This document shows, one piece after another, positions 1-7,663 of a stretch of 64,000 bases of DNA (its first letter is position 1; each line of letters starts with the position of its first letter). A program made the position numbers and the translations under genes. The notes beneath the pieces were generated by a model. That model saw nothing but the letters and a program-made list of their open reading frames with translations. It made no database searches and had not been told where the DNA came from. This DNA comes from CAIWHR01 sp963813415 (lineage in GTDB: Bacteria; Pseudomonadota; Gammaproteobacteria; Burkholderiales; Casimicrobiaceae). The DNA lies in NCBI GenBank assembly GCA_963813415.1, contig CAWEYW010000008.1:62001-126000 (forward strand), read 5' to 3'.

Positions 1-458
1 GCACCGACGAGACGGTCCCCGCCGGCGATGTCGGCGAAGTGGTCGTGACGACCCTGTTCAACACCGATTACCCGCTCGTCAGGTTCGGCACGGGCGATCT
101 CTCCGCGGTCCTGCCGGGCACGAGCGCGTGTGGTCGCACCAACATGCGGATCAAGGGCTGGATGGGCCGCGCGGACCAGACCGCCAAGGTCAAGGGACTC
201 TTCGTGCATCCCTCGCAGGTCGCCGACGTCGTGAAGCGCCACCCGTCGCTCGGCAAGGCCCGGCTCGTCATCGACAATCCGGACGACACCGATCGCATGA
301 TCCTGCACGTGGAGGTCGCCGATCCGGCCGCCGTGGATGCGGCCGCCATCGTCGCCACGCTGCGCGACGTCACGAAGCTGCGCGGCGAGGTCACCGTGCA
401 CGCCCCCGGGACGCTTGCCAACGACGGCAAGGTCATCGACGACACGCGCAAGTTCTGA
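1..458 (+). CDS. Phenylacetate-CoA ligase family protein, C-terminal part (5' end outside window)
   Basis: The open frame is entered from the window edge (codons start at base 3) and ends in TGA at 456-458. The visible 151 residues match the C-terminal part of the AMP-forming PaaK-type ligases. They include the segment TDYPLVRFGTGDLSA, the hinge-like GRADQTAKVKGLFVHPSQV and a final small mixed domain ending in GKVIDDTRKF. These enzymes activate an aromatic or branched acid to its acyl-CoA through an acyl-adenylate. The first in-frame GTG (base 39) is internal, because the conserved sequence continues upstream of it. Substrate cannot be judged from this fragment. The CoA-pathway genes nearby suggest a catabolic role, which is inference. 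Confidence 0.85.
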   Translation, partial: TDETVPAGDVGEVVVTTLFNTDYPLVRFGTGDLSAVLPGTSACGRTNMRIKGWMGRADQTAKVKGLFVHPSQVADVVKRHPSLGKARLVIDNPDDTDRMILHVEVADPAAVDAAAIVATLRDVTKLRGEVTVHAPGTLANDGKVIDDTRKF

Positions 459-709
459 CCGTGCAGTGCCAGTCGTGTGTAGGGCAGCGTTCTGCTGCGT
501 TACGGGCGCGACGGCGCCCACGCCACCGGGCGTCGCCCGACCCCGACCGTAGCTCGCGCCCTTGCCTTGCGGCGCCCTTCGCGCCTCATCTTCCAGCAGC
601 GCGACATCGAGGACGCGATCGGCGAAGGATGCACTCCCCAGAGTGCGACGAAAGCGGTGTTCAGCGTGCTAGCATCGTTCGCATCCTGACCACGCGAAAC
701 CCGACCGCG

Positions 710-1357
710 ATGCGCGTCGTTGCCTCTGCCGATCCGCTGGCGCCGCTCAGGGAAGCGACTCTGCGCGAGATCGCCGCGGGCGGCGTCGTGCGCCAGTTCC
801 CGCGCAACGCGATCCTCATCAACGAAGGCGACCAGGGCGACGCGCTGTACATCATCCTGACCGGCAAGGTGAAGGTGTTCGCGAGCAACGCCGCAGGCAA
901 GGAAGTCGTGATCGCGATGCACGGGCCGGGCGAATACGTGGGTGAGATGTCGCTCGACGGCTCGACGCGCTCGGCGTCGGTGATCACCATGGAGCCGACC
1001 ACCTGCGCCGTCGTGAATCGCGCGCAATTCCGAGCGTTCGTGCTGCAACATCCCGAGTTCGCGCTCCATCTCATCGAGAAGCTCATCCATCGCTGTCGCG
1101 CCGCCACCGAGGAGGTCAAGAGCCTCGCGCTGTCCGACGTGTACGGGCGCCTCGTGCGATTGCTCGAAACGCTCGCGAGTGAAGTCGAGGGCCGGCTCGT
1201 CGTGGCCGAGCGCCTCACGCAGCAGGATATGGCCGAGCGCATCGGCGCGTCGCGCGACATGGTGAGCCGGCTGATGAAGGACCTCGTGTCCGGCGGCTAC
1301 CTCGCACTCGAGAACCGCAGCATCGTCATCCTCAAGAAGCCTCCCCGCGCCTGGTAG
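710..1357 (+). CDS. Crp/Fnr family transcriptional regulator
   Basis: This 215-residue protein has a cyclic-nucleotide-binding beta-roll at about residues 15-125 and a winged helix-turn-helix at about 169-190 (LTQQDMAERIGASRDMVSRL). The phosphate-binding cassette region reads GEMSLDGSTRSASV (78-91), close to that of cAMP-binding Crp proteins. No N-terminal cysteine cluster of the Fnr iron-sulfur type is present. The frame is open far upstream, but ATG 710 gives the normal family length and removes an arginine-rich non-homologous tail. It lies 251 bp after the CoA ligase gene and faces the same way. Target genes are unknown. Confidence 0.9.
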   Translation: MRVVASADPLAPLREATLREIAAGGVVRQFPRNAILINEGDQGDALYIILTGKVKVFASNAAGKEVVIAMHGPGEYVGEMSLDGSTRSASVITMEPTTCAVVNRAQFRAFVLQHPEFALHLIEKLIHRCRAATEEVKSLALSDVYGRLVRLLETLASEVEGRLVVAERLTQQDMAERIGASRDMVSRLMKDLVSGGYLALENRSIVILKKPPRAW

Positions 1358-1552
1358 CGCGACCTCCGGCGCGCTGGTCCGGCCACGTCCCTTCGGAGGT
1401 GAATTTTCTGCATTCTCCGCGCCGATTCCTCCGGCGCGACGTTCCAGCTGTCCGCCTACATTGAATGCCATCGGCGATGACTCCGGTGGCATCCGGGACA
1501 TCGGCGATGCGCGGCGGCAGCAGCCTCGCGCGACGTTCATCGAGAGGCAACC

Positions 1553-1831
1553 ATGGAAGAGCACATCAGGCATGCAAGGCCGGAAGAGGGCTGGACGACG
1601 CGCGGCGCCCTGGTCGTGAAAGTCGGCGCGCTGTTGACGGTGCTGTCGGTGATCGCGGTCGCGGGAACCCACCTGCCGATCACCGACGAGGCGATGCTCG
1701 GTCAGCCGTCGGCGAACGCGAAGACGCCGGCAACCGCGACAAACCCGGCAGCGCCCGGCGGCACGACGTACTTTCCGTCGCAATACCAGCTGAACGCGCC
1801 GGAGCCGGGCGAGCCGGTTCCGACATTCTGA
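1553..1831 (+). CDS. Small single-pass membrane protein, unknown function
   Basis: This 92-residue protein starts at ATG 1553 behind a GAGAGG-like ribosome binding site. A charged N-terminus (MEEHIRHARPEEGW) is followed by one hydrophobic stretch at about residues 20-42 (VVKVGALLTVLSVIAVAG). A low-complexity tail rich in Ala, Pro and Thr ends in EPGEPVPTF. The layout suggests a bitopic inner-membrane protein with a periplasmic tail. I do not recognise a family. It is 195 bp downstream of the Crp/Fnr gene on the same strand and could be its neighbour in a small operon. The coding call rests on the membrane-like composition and ribosome site. Confidence 0.6.
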   Translation: MEEHIRHARPEEGWTTRGALVVKVGALLTVLSVIAVAGTHLPITDEAMLGQPSANAKTPATATNPAAPGGTTYFPSQYQLNAPEPGEPVPTF

Positions 1832-1888
1832 TGACCGCGGTGAGGAGGCGCGCCAGTCACGCGCGCCCCGCTCCGCGGCGTCGCGGCG

Positions 1889-3370
1889 TCAGAGACCGGC
1901 CATGCAGATGTACTTGACCTCGACGAATTCCTCGATGCCGTACTTGGAGCCTTCGCGGCCGAGCCCCGACTGCTTCACGCCGCCGAACGGCGCGACCTCC
2001 GTGGTGATGAGCCCCGTGTTCACGCCGACCATCCCGTACTCGAGGGCCTCCGCCACACGCCAGATGCGACCGATGTCGCGGCTGTAGAAATAGGACGCGA
2101 GCCCGTATTCGGTGCGATTGGCCAGCTCGATGACCTCATCGTCCGTGCGGAAGCGGATCAGCGGGGCCACCGGGCCGAACGTCTCCTCGCGGAAGATCTT
2201 CATCTCGGGGGTCACGCCGGTCAGCACCGTCGGTTCGTAGAAGTTGCCGCCGCGCTCATGGCGCTTCCCGCCGACCGCGACCTTCGCGCCGTGCCCGAGC
2301 GCATCGTGCACGTGATCCTCGACTTTCGCGAGGGCGTTGCTGTCGATCAGCGGCCCCTGCGTCACGCCCGGCTCCATCCCCGGCCCGACCTTGAGGCCGC
2401 GCACCTTGGCGCTGAGCTTTTCCGCGAAGGCGTCGTAGACCGCGTCCTGCACGAACAGCCGGTTGGCGCAGACGCAGGTCTGGCCGGCATTGCGGTACTT
2501 GGACACCATCGCGCCTTCGGCTGCCGCGTCGAGGTCCGCGTCGTCGAACACGACGAAGGGTGCATTGCCGCCCAGCTCGAGGGAGATCTTCTTGAGCGTC
2601 GGGGCGACCTGCTGCATGAGCAATCGTCCCACTTCCGTGGAGCCAGTGAAGGAAAGCTTGCGCACCGTCGGGTTGGCGCACATCTCGCCGCCGATGGCGG
2701 GCGCGTCGCCGGTGATCATGTTGAGCACGCCCGGGGGAAAGCCCGCGCGGTGCGCGAGCTCGGCGAGGGCGAATGCGCAGAACGGCGTCGCTTCGGCGGG
2801 CTTGATGACCACGCAGCAACCAGCGGCCAGCGCGGGCGCCACCTTGCGCGTGATCATGGACGAGGGAAAGTTCCACGGCGTGATCGCGGCGCAGACCCCG
2901 ACGGGCTGCTTGATGACGAGGAGTCGCCGGTCATTCGCAATCGTCGGAATCACGTCGCCGTAAACGCGGCGCGCCTCTTCGGCGAACCATTCGATGTACG
3001 CCGCGCCGATCGAGATCTCGCCGCGTGCCTCCGCCAGTGGCTTGCCCTGCTCGGCGGTAAGTATCAGGGCAAGATCGTCGAGGTTCGCGATCATGAGGTC
3101 GTACCACTTGCGCAGGATCACGGCGCGCTCCCGCGGTGTCTTCGCGCGCCACGCGGGCCAGGCGGCGTCGGCCGCCTCGATGGCGCGGCGCGTTTCCGCG
3201 GCTCCCATGTCGGGCGCCGTGCCGACCAGCTGGCCGGTGGCCGGGTTCACGATGCGCATGGTGGCGCCGCTGTCGGCGTCGACCCAGGCGCCGTTGACAT
3301 AGGCCTGCTGCCGCAACAGCGACGGGTCCTTGAGGGGCGGTGCGAAACGTTCGAGGGAATCAGGTGCCAT
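1889..3370 (-). CDS. gabD: NAD(P)-dependent succinate-semialdehyde dehydrogenase
   Basis: This 493-residue aldehyde dehydrogenase has the expected catalytic set: Asn167 (ITPWNFP), Lys190, general base Glu265 (SLELGGNAPF) and nucleophile Cys299 (NAGQTCVCANR). Length and sequence fit the GabD branch, which oxidises succinate semialdehyde to succinate, a step in GABA and 4-hydroxybutyrate breakdown. A second Cys two residues after the nucleophile (CVC) is typical of this branch. The start at 3370 gives MAPDSLERF and is the natural length. The gene reads away from the enoyl-CoA hydratase gene, and the 23-bp-arm palindrome lies between the two. Exact aldehyde specificity is family-level inference. 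Confidence 0.93.
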   Translation of the reverse strand: MAPDSLERFAPPLKDPSLLRQQAYVNGAWVDADSGATMRIVNPATGQLVGTAPDMGAAETRRAIEAADAAWPAWRAKTPRERAVILRKWYDLMIANLDDLALILTAEQGKPLAEARGEISIGAAYIEWFAEEARRVYGDVIPTIANDRRLLVIKQPVGVCAAITPWNFPSSMITRKVAPALAAGCCVVIKPAEATPFCAFALAELAHRAGFPPGVLNMITGDAPAIGGEMCANPTVRKLSFTGSTEVGRLLMQQVAPTLKKISLELGGNAPFVVFDDADLDAAAEGAMVSKYRNAGQTCVCANRLFVQDAVYDAFAEKLSAKVRGLKVGPGMEPGVTQGPLIDSNALAKVEDHVHDALGHGAKVAVGGKRHERGGNFYEPTVLTGVTPEMKIFREETFGPVAPLIRFRTDDEVIELANRTEYGLASYFYSRDIGRIWRVAEALEYGMVGVNTGLITTEVAPFGGVKQSGLGREGSKYGIEEFVEVKYICMAGL

Positions 3371-3442
3371 GGTAGGAGGGCGACGGCGCGCACGCCGGAG
3401 CGCGGGAGGACGACGAGCAGACCATTGTAACGAGGTCGCGTC

Positions 3443-3521
3443 TAATGGGGTCAGTGTAAGTTATCGGCCGCGGATCACGCACAGTGACTCGGCGTCGGGA
3501 TAACTTACACTGACCCCATTA
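3443..3521. repeat. REP-like palindrome, 23-bp perfect arms
   Basis: The left arm (3443-3465) begins TAATGGGGTCAG and continues TGTAAGTTATC. The right arm (3499-3521) is its exact reverse complement, and the loop is 33 nt. The TAATGGGGTCAG core recurs at 15998-16086 and, as one arm only, at 25030-25041, while the inner part of the arm differs at each place. The element sits upstream of two divergent genes, so it is not a terminator for either. Such palindromes resemble REP units moved by IS200-like RAYT transposases; that link is inference and no RAYT gene is present here. Confidence 0.85.
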
Positions 3522-3586
3522 CGCGCTCCGCGTTACACTGCGCCGTGCGGAGCGCCCGAAGAGGCGCCAAGCCCCTCATTACGAAC

Positions 3587-4363
3587 ATGCCTGAAGTCCT
3601 CTTCGACGTGCGCGACGGCATCGCGACCGTCACTCTCAATCGTCCCGAGCGCAAGAACGCGCTTTCCGTGGCTGCGGCCGAGCGCCTGCACGCGCTGTGG
3701 CAGGAGATCGACGCCGATCCTGCCATTCGCGTCGGGGTGATCACCGCCAGCGATTGCGGCGTGTTCTGCGCCGGCATGGACCTCACCGAGGCGGCCGCGC
3801 TGCGACGCGAGCGAGGCATCGACATCCTGCAGGCTCTCGCGGATCCGTTCTACGAGCGCATGCGCGCCGTGCGCAAGCCGCTGATCGCCGCGTTGAATGG
3901 GCACTTCACCGCGGCCGGGATGGTGCTCGCCGTCAATGCGGACCTGCGTGTCGGTCTTGCCGGAACGCGCGCCGGCATCACCGAAGTGCGGGTCGGCCGC
4001 GGTACGCCATGGGCCGTTCCGATGTTGTGGATGCTGCCACAGGCCATGCTCATGGAGATGGTGCTCACCGGAGAGATGCTGCCGGTCGAACGGCTGCACG
4101 AGGTCGGCTTCTTCAATTATCTCGAGCCGAGCGCGAATGCCGTGCGCGAGCGCGCGCGGCGTCTCGCCGCGTCCATTTGCGAGAACGCGCCGCTGTCCGT
4201 CGACGCCGCGAAGGAGGGCCTGCGGCTCGGTGCGGCGCTCGGTGCGCAGGAGGGTTTCGAGGCCTCGAAGCGTGTGCACGAAGCGGTGTACGCGAGCGAG
4301 GACGCGCAGGAAGGGCCGCGCGCCTTCGCCGAAAAACGCAAGCCAGTCTGGCGCGGCCGGTAA
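3587..4363 (+). CDS. Enoyl-CoA hydratase/isomerase family protein
   Basis: This 258-residue crotonase-fold protein has the N-terminal signature VTLNRPERKNALS. It also has the first oxyanion-hole loop FCAGMDL (60-66) and a second loop GHFTAAGMVLAVNADLRV, which departs from the usual GGG-type sequence. The glutamate in ITEVRVG (about residue 133) may be a catalytic acid/base. ATG 3587 is preferred because the ORF upstream of it is not family-like. It probably hydrates or isomerises a 2-enoyl-CoA. It starts a rightward group with the MaoC-fold gene (34 bp later) and the TetR gene. Specificity is unknown. Confidence 0.87.
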   Translation: MPEVLFDVRDGIATVTLNRPERKNALSVAAAERLHALWQEIDADPAIRVGVITASDCGVFCAGMDLTEAAALRRERGIDILQALADPFYERMRAVRKPLIAALNGHFTAAGMVLAVNADLRVGLAGTRAGITEVRVGRGTPWAVPMLWMLPQAMLMEMVLTGEMLPVERLHEVGFFNYLEPSANAVRERARRLAASICENAPLSVDAAKEGLRLGAALGAQEGFEASKRVHEAVYASEDAQEGPRAFAEKRKPVWRGR

Positions 4364-4397
4364 CGATCCACAAACCATAACGCACGTGCGAGCAAAC

Positions 4398-4883
4398 ATG
4401 TCCTCTGCCCCCCTGCTGCTGGGCCACGGGTTCTTCTACGACGAGTTGCCGGTCGGGTTCCGTTTCCGCACCATGGGCCGCACGATCACCGAGACGGATC
4501 TCGTCACGTTCGTGAACCTGATCTGGTTCACGGAGGAAGTGTTCGTCAATACGACGGACACCGACGGACGGGCGCTGCAGGGGCGTGTCGTGCCCGGTGC
4601 GCTGGTGTTCACGTTCGCCGAGGGCCTCGTGATGCCGAGCATGCAGTTCACGGGCCTCGCCTTCCTCGGAATGGAGCTCGACATCAAGCGGCCGACCGTG
4701 GTCGGCGACACGATTCGCGTCGAGGGAGAGGTCATCGAGCGGCGTCCCGCCTCGACCGGCCAGCGTGGTCTGGTGCGTACCCGGAATACCGTGCTGAACC
4801 AGCATGGGGAGGCGCTGCTCGTGTATACGCCGTTGCGGCTCGTCAAGATGAGCCCGGCTGCCGACCGCGCGGGCCCCGCGTAG
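4398..4883 (+). CDS. MaoC-family hot-dog protein lacking the hydratase dyad
   Basis: This 161-residue single hot-dog domain contains the N-terminal GRTITETDLVTFVNL strand-helix common to MaoC-like dehydratases and the later ELDIKRPTVVGDTIRVEGEV strands. Where R-hydratases carry the D-x-N-P-x-H motif, this protein reads IWFTEEVFV, so both the catalytic Asp and His are replaced by Phe. It may bind an acyl-CoA without the usual hydratase chemistry. It follows the enoyl-CoA hydratase gene closely and precedes the TetR gene by 5 bp, so the three are probably one transcript. A paralogue with a less eroded site is at 11991-12452. Confidence 0.8.
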   Translation: MSSAPLLLGHGFFYDELPVGFRFRTMGRTITETDLVTFVNLIWFTEEVFVNTTDTDGRALQGRVVPGALVFTFAEGLVMPSMQFTGLAFLGMELDIKRPTVVGDTIRVEGEVIERRPASTGQRGLVRTRNTVLNQHGEALLVYTPLRLVKMSPAADRAGPA

Positions 4884-4888
4884 CGGCC

Positions 4889-5527
4889 GTGGCGACGCGC
4901 ACGACCCGCCGGCCGCGTCGGGCGCATGCCCCCGAGCATCGCACCCCGCGCAAGGAGGAGATTCTCGATGCGGCGGCGGAGCTGTTCGCGGAGCACGGTT
5001 TTCATGCGGTCTCGCTGGCCGACATCGCGCATGCCGTCGGACTGTCGAAGCCCACGCTGTATCACTATTTCGAACGCAAGGAGACGATTCTCGGCACGAT
5101 CGTCGTCACCACGATCCAGAAGCTCAACGCCCACGTCGAGGCGGCGATCGCCGAGGTAAGCGAGCCCGAGGCGAAGCTCGTCGCGTTCCTCGAAGCACAG
5201 GCGGATTTTTTCGAGCAGCACCAGACCTGGTTCCAGGTCCTGCTGATGCGCTTCGGCAATCTCACGGAGCCGAAGCTGCGCGACGTTGCCATCGAATGGC
5301 GCATCAAGTACGAGAGCCTCATCAAGGGTATCGTTCGCGAGGGCGTTGCGGCCGGCGTATTCCGCACGCGCACGCCGAACTCGGTCGTGCGTGCCGTGCT
5401 CGCGTCGCTGTACTGGCTCGCGCGGTGGTATCGGCCGGACGGGCCCAAGCACGCCCGGGAGATCGCGCGCGAGTACGCGGATGTGTTGCTCTACGGCGTT
5501 GCCGTCAGGAGGAAGACGCCGTCGTGA
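4889..5527 (+). CDS. TetR/AcrR family transcriptional regulator
   Basis: This 212-residue regulator starts at GTG 4889, five bases after the MaoC-fold gene. A basic N-terminus leads into the helix-turn-helix at about residues 25-70 (LFAEHGFHAVSLADIA, then GLSKPTLYHYFERKE). The C-terminal all-helical ligand domain is of the kind seen in acyl-CoA-responsive TetR proteins (FadR/PsrA/LiuQ-like). It is the only TetR gene in the window and the best candidate for binding the CGACC-N4-GGTCG palindromes at 8855-8870 and 8992-9005. Its last 23 bp overlap the end of the convergent AtuA-like small gene. Confidence 0.9.
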   Translation: MATRTTRRPRRAHAPEHRTPRKEEILDAAAELFAEHGFHAVSLADIAHAVGLSKPTLYHYFERKETILGTIVVTTIQKLNAHVEAAIAEVSEPEAKLVAFLEAQADFFEQHQTWFQVLLMRFGNLTEPKLRDVAIEWRIKYESLIKGIVREGVAAGVFRTRTPNSVVRAVLASLYWLARWYRPDGPKHAREIAREYADVLLYGVAVRRKTPS

Positions 5528-5828
5528 CCGGCAGCCGGAGAATGGCGTTGCCGAGCGCCTTCGCAGTCTGGTCGAAACGCAGGGTGCTGGTCGCCCCCCC
5601 ACCGAGGCCCTGCTCCAGGAGCACGAGGCAGCCGTCGATGTTGGGCATCGGGAACACCGAGATGCGTCCCGTGACCCAGCCGCCGAACAAGGTCCCGATG
5701 CGCGCAGGCGTGAGCGTCGCCATCATCGCGGCGTAGTGCTCGGGAGCGCGGGCGAGCACGCCGATCGATACGTTGTCGCCCTTGTCGCCGGAACGGACGT
5801 AGGCGATGTCGGCGAGCAGCGTCGTCAT
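5505..5828 (-). CDS. AtuA-like ferredoxin-fold small protein (C-terminal half of split AtuA)
   Basis: This 107-residue protein matches the C-terminal domain of AtuA-family proteins, with the characteristic AYVRSGDKGDNVSIGV near the N-terminus and a LRFDQTAKALGNAILRLPV ending. In Pseudomonas AtuA this domain is fused to the large DUF1446 domain; here it is a separate gene whose ATG (5828) overlaps the end of the large gene by 4 bp. The two are therefore translationally coupled and presumably form one complex. AtuA-type proteins are required for acyclic terpene use in Pseudomonas, but their reaction is not established. Confidence 0.85.
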   Translation of the reverse strand: MTTLLADIAYVRSGDKGDNVSIGVLARAPEHYAAMMATLTPARIGTLFGGWVTGRISVFPMPNIDGCLVLLEQGLGGGATSTLRFDQTAKALGNAILRLPVTTASSS

Positions 5829-7189
5829 GAGGCGATCAACTCCACCTTGGCGGGAACGAGCTCCCGCGGCACGAACGTCGGCCACAGCGACACCACCGGG
5901 CGCGGCTTCATCGGCACGCCGAAGGACGTTCCGCCCGGTCCCATGATCCAAAGCTGGGAGCATGCGCGACGCACTTTCTCCGCTTCCTCGCGCGTCCCGG
6001 TGCGTACCGCGACGCGCAAGCCGACCTCGTTGAGATCGTCGGCTTCGGGCAGCGGTGCGGCGGGGCCGTGCAGGCTGTTGATGCCGACGTACGAAAACTC
6101 GATGTCGCGCGCCTCGAGGCCAAGCCGCTCGAAGCGCTCCAGCAGCGTCGCGCGCGCCTTGCGTGCGCGGGCAAACGCGCGCGGCCACGGAAACATCAGC
6201 AGGCCTTCGCCGATCCAGCCGTCGGCATACCCGATCAGCACTTTCAGATCGCGGGGTGGCGGCAGGCCGCGGGCGCCGGTGACCGCCACGCGATCGGGCG
6301 CTTCCTCGACAATGTGCACGGCGGTGAAATCCGCGACGCCATCGGGCACGATGTAGCGATTGGGGTCGCCGATCTCGTAGACGAGGTGCTCCTTGACGGT
6401 GAAGGCGTCGACGCGGCCGCCGGTACCGGGGAGCTTGGTGATGACGGTAGTCCCGTCGGCGGCGAACTCGATGATGGGAAATCCGACGCGACCCATGTCG
6501 GGCATCTCGTCGAACCGCGAAGACATGCCGCCCGTGCATCCGGCCGCACATTCGGCGATGTGGCCGGCGGTGATCGCCGCGGCGACGAGGTCGGGATCGT
6601 CGAAGCCCGCGCCAAGACGATGCAGGATCGGGCCGATGAACAGCGCGCTGTCGGCCACCCGGCCGGTGAGCACGATCTGCGCGTCATCCGCGAGAGCTGC
6701 CATGATGCCGTCCGCGCCGAGATAGGCGTTGGCGCAGACGATGCGCCGGCGGATGCGCTCGAGCGACGTCTCGCCGGTCACGGCATTGGCGAGCGGGACG
6801 CCCTGGGCGACGAGATCGTCGAGGCGTGGCAGCAAGTCGTCGCCATGGACGGTACCCACGCGCACCCCGCGCATGCCCGCCCCGGCCAGGCGTTCGGTGA
6901 TCGCGCGAGCACCGGCGAGCGGATTGATGCCGCCGCCGTTCGACACCAGCACCGTGCCGGCGTCGCGTGCCGTCGCCGCCATGTCCACCATGAGCTGTAC
7001 CGCATCCTCCACATAGCCCGCGGCAGGGTTCTTGGCGCGGATGCGTTGCAGCAACGCCATGGTGAGCTCGGCGAGGAAGTCGAATGCCAGATAGTCCAGA
7101 TGGCCGCCGCGCAGCAACTCGTCGGCGGGATCGAACGCATCGCCCCAGAAACCGCTGCCACAACCGATGCGCACACCAGGATGTTTCAT
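5825..7189 (-). CDS. AtuA family protein, large domain (DUF1446)
   Basis: This 454-residue protein has the DUF1446/AtuA features GCGSGFWGDAFDPADELL, GYVEDAVQLMVDMA, VSNGGGINP and GYADGWIGEGLLMFPWP. It is present with its small partner in an overlapping pair (4 bp). AtuA proteins accompany terpene, branched-acid or hydroxy-acid CoA pathways, but no reaction has been firmly assigned to the domain. In this window it stands between the small partner and the PaaI thioesterase gene (42 bp upstream) and shares their leftward transcription from the region near 8.9 kb. A role with CoA thioesters is inferred from context. Confidence 0.9.
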   Translation of the reverse strand: MKHPGVRIGCGSGFWGDAFDPADELLRGGHLDYLAFDFLAELTMALLQRIRAKNPAAGYVEDAVQLMVDMAATARDAGTVLVSNGGGINPLAGARAITERLAGAGMRGVRVGTVHGDDLLPRLDDLVAQGVPLANAVTGETSLERIRRRIVCANAYLGADGIMAALADDAQIVLTGRVADSALFIGPILHRLGAGFDDPDLVAAAITAGHIAECAAGCTGGMSSRFDEMPDMGRVGFPIIEFAADGTTVITKLPGTGGRVDAFTVKEHLVYEIGDPNRYIVPDGVADFTAVHIVEEAPDRVAVTGARGLPPPRDLKVLIGYADGWIGEGLLMFPWPRAFARARKARATLLERFERLGLEARDIEFSYVGINSLHGPAAPLPEADDLNEVGLRVAVRTGTREEAEKVRRACSQLWIMGPGGTSFGVPMKPRPVVSLWPTFVPRELVPAKVELIAS

Positions 7190-7231
7190 GTCAGCGCCGC
7201 CTGCAATGATGGCTGCTGCCCATGCGTGCCG

Positions 7232-7663
7232 TCAGGCGCCATGGGGTCGCAGCCGCGCACTGTGCACGCTGTCGGCGCTGCCGCGATACAGGAAACTTCC
7301 TTCGGCGAGCGCGACGAGCTCGTCATCGTGGCCCGTGATTTCGACGGTGGAAAAGTACACGCGTCGGCCGCGCCGCCGCAGCAGTCCGCGCGCGACGAGT
7401 TCGCCCCTGCCGGTCGCGCCCAGGAAGCTCGTCGTCAGCGACAGCGTGTACGACTTCACCGGTGTCTGCGGATCAGCGCTGTAGCAGCCGGCGAGCCCGC
7501 CCGCGGCGTCGGCGAGCACCGAGTAGATGCCGCCGTGAACCACGCCCGAGCGGTTGAGATGGTGCGGTTCCACCGCGAGCTTCAGCACGACCTGCTGCGG
7601 CGTCCACTCGACCAGCCGCGCGCCCAGCCAATCGAGGAACGGGATGTCGTGATCTTCGTCCAT
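7232..7663 (-). CDS. PaaI-type hot-dog thioesterase
   Basis: This 143-residue protein carries the PaaI motif NRSGVVHGGIYSVLADAAGG, in which HGG and the Asp of LADAA form the active site of 4-hydroxybenzoyl/phenylacetyl-CoA-type thioesterases. It also has the following TTSFLGATGRGELVARG strand pair. Such enzymes hydrolyse acyl-CoAs that build up when a CoA pathway stalls. Its ATG (7663) lies directly beside the stop codon of the acyl-CoA dehydrogenase gene (7664-7666), which indicates tight co-translation. Substrate is unknown. Confidence 0.88.
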   Translation of the reverse strand: MDEDHDIPFLDWLGARLVEWTPQQVVLKLAVEPHHLNRSGVVHGGIYSVLADAAGGLAGCYSADPQTPVKSYTLSLTTSFLGATGRGELVARGLLRRRGRRVYFSTVEITGHDDELVALAEGSFLYRGSADSVHSARLRPHGA

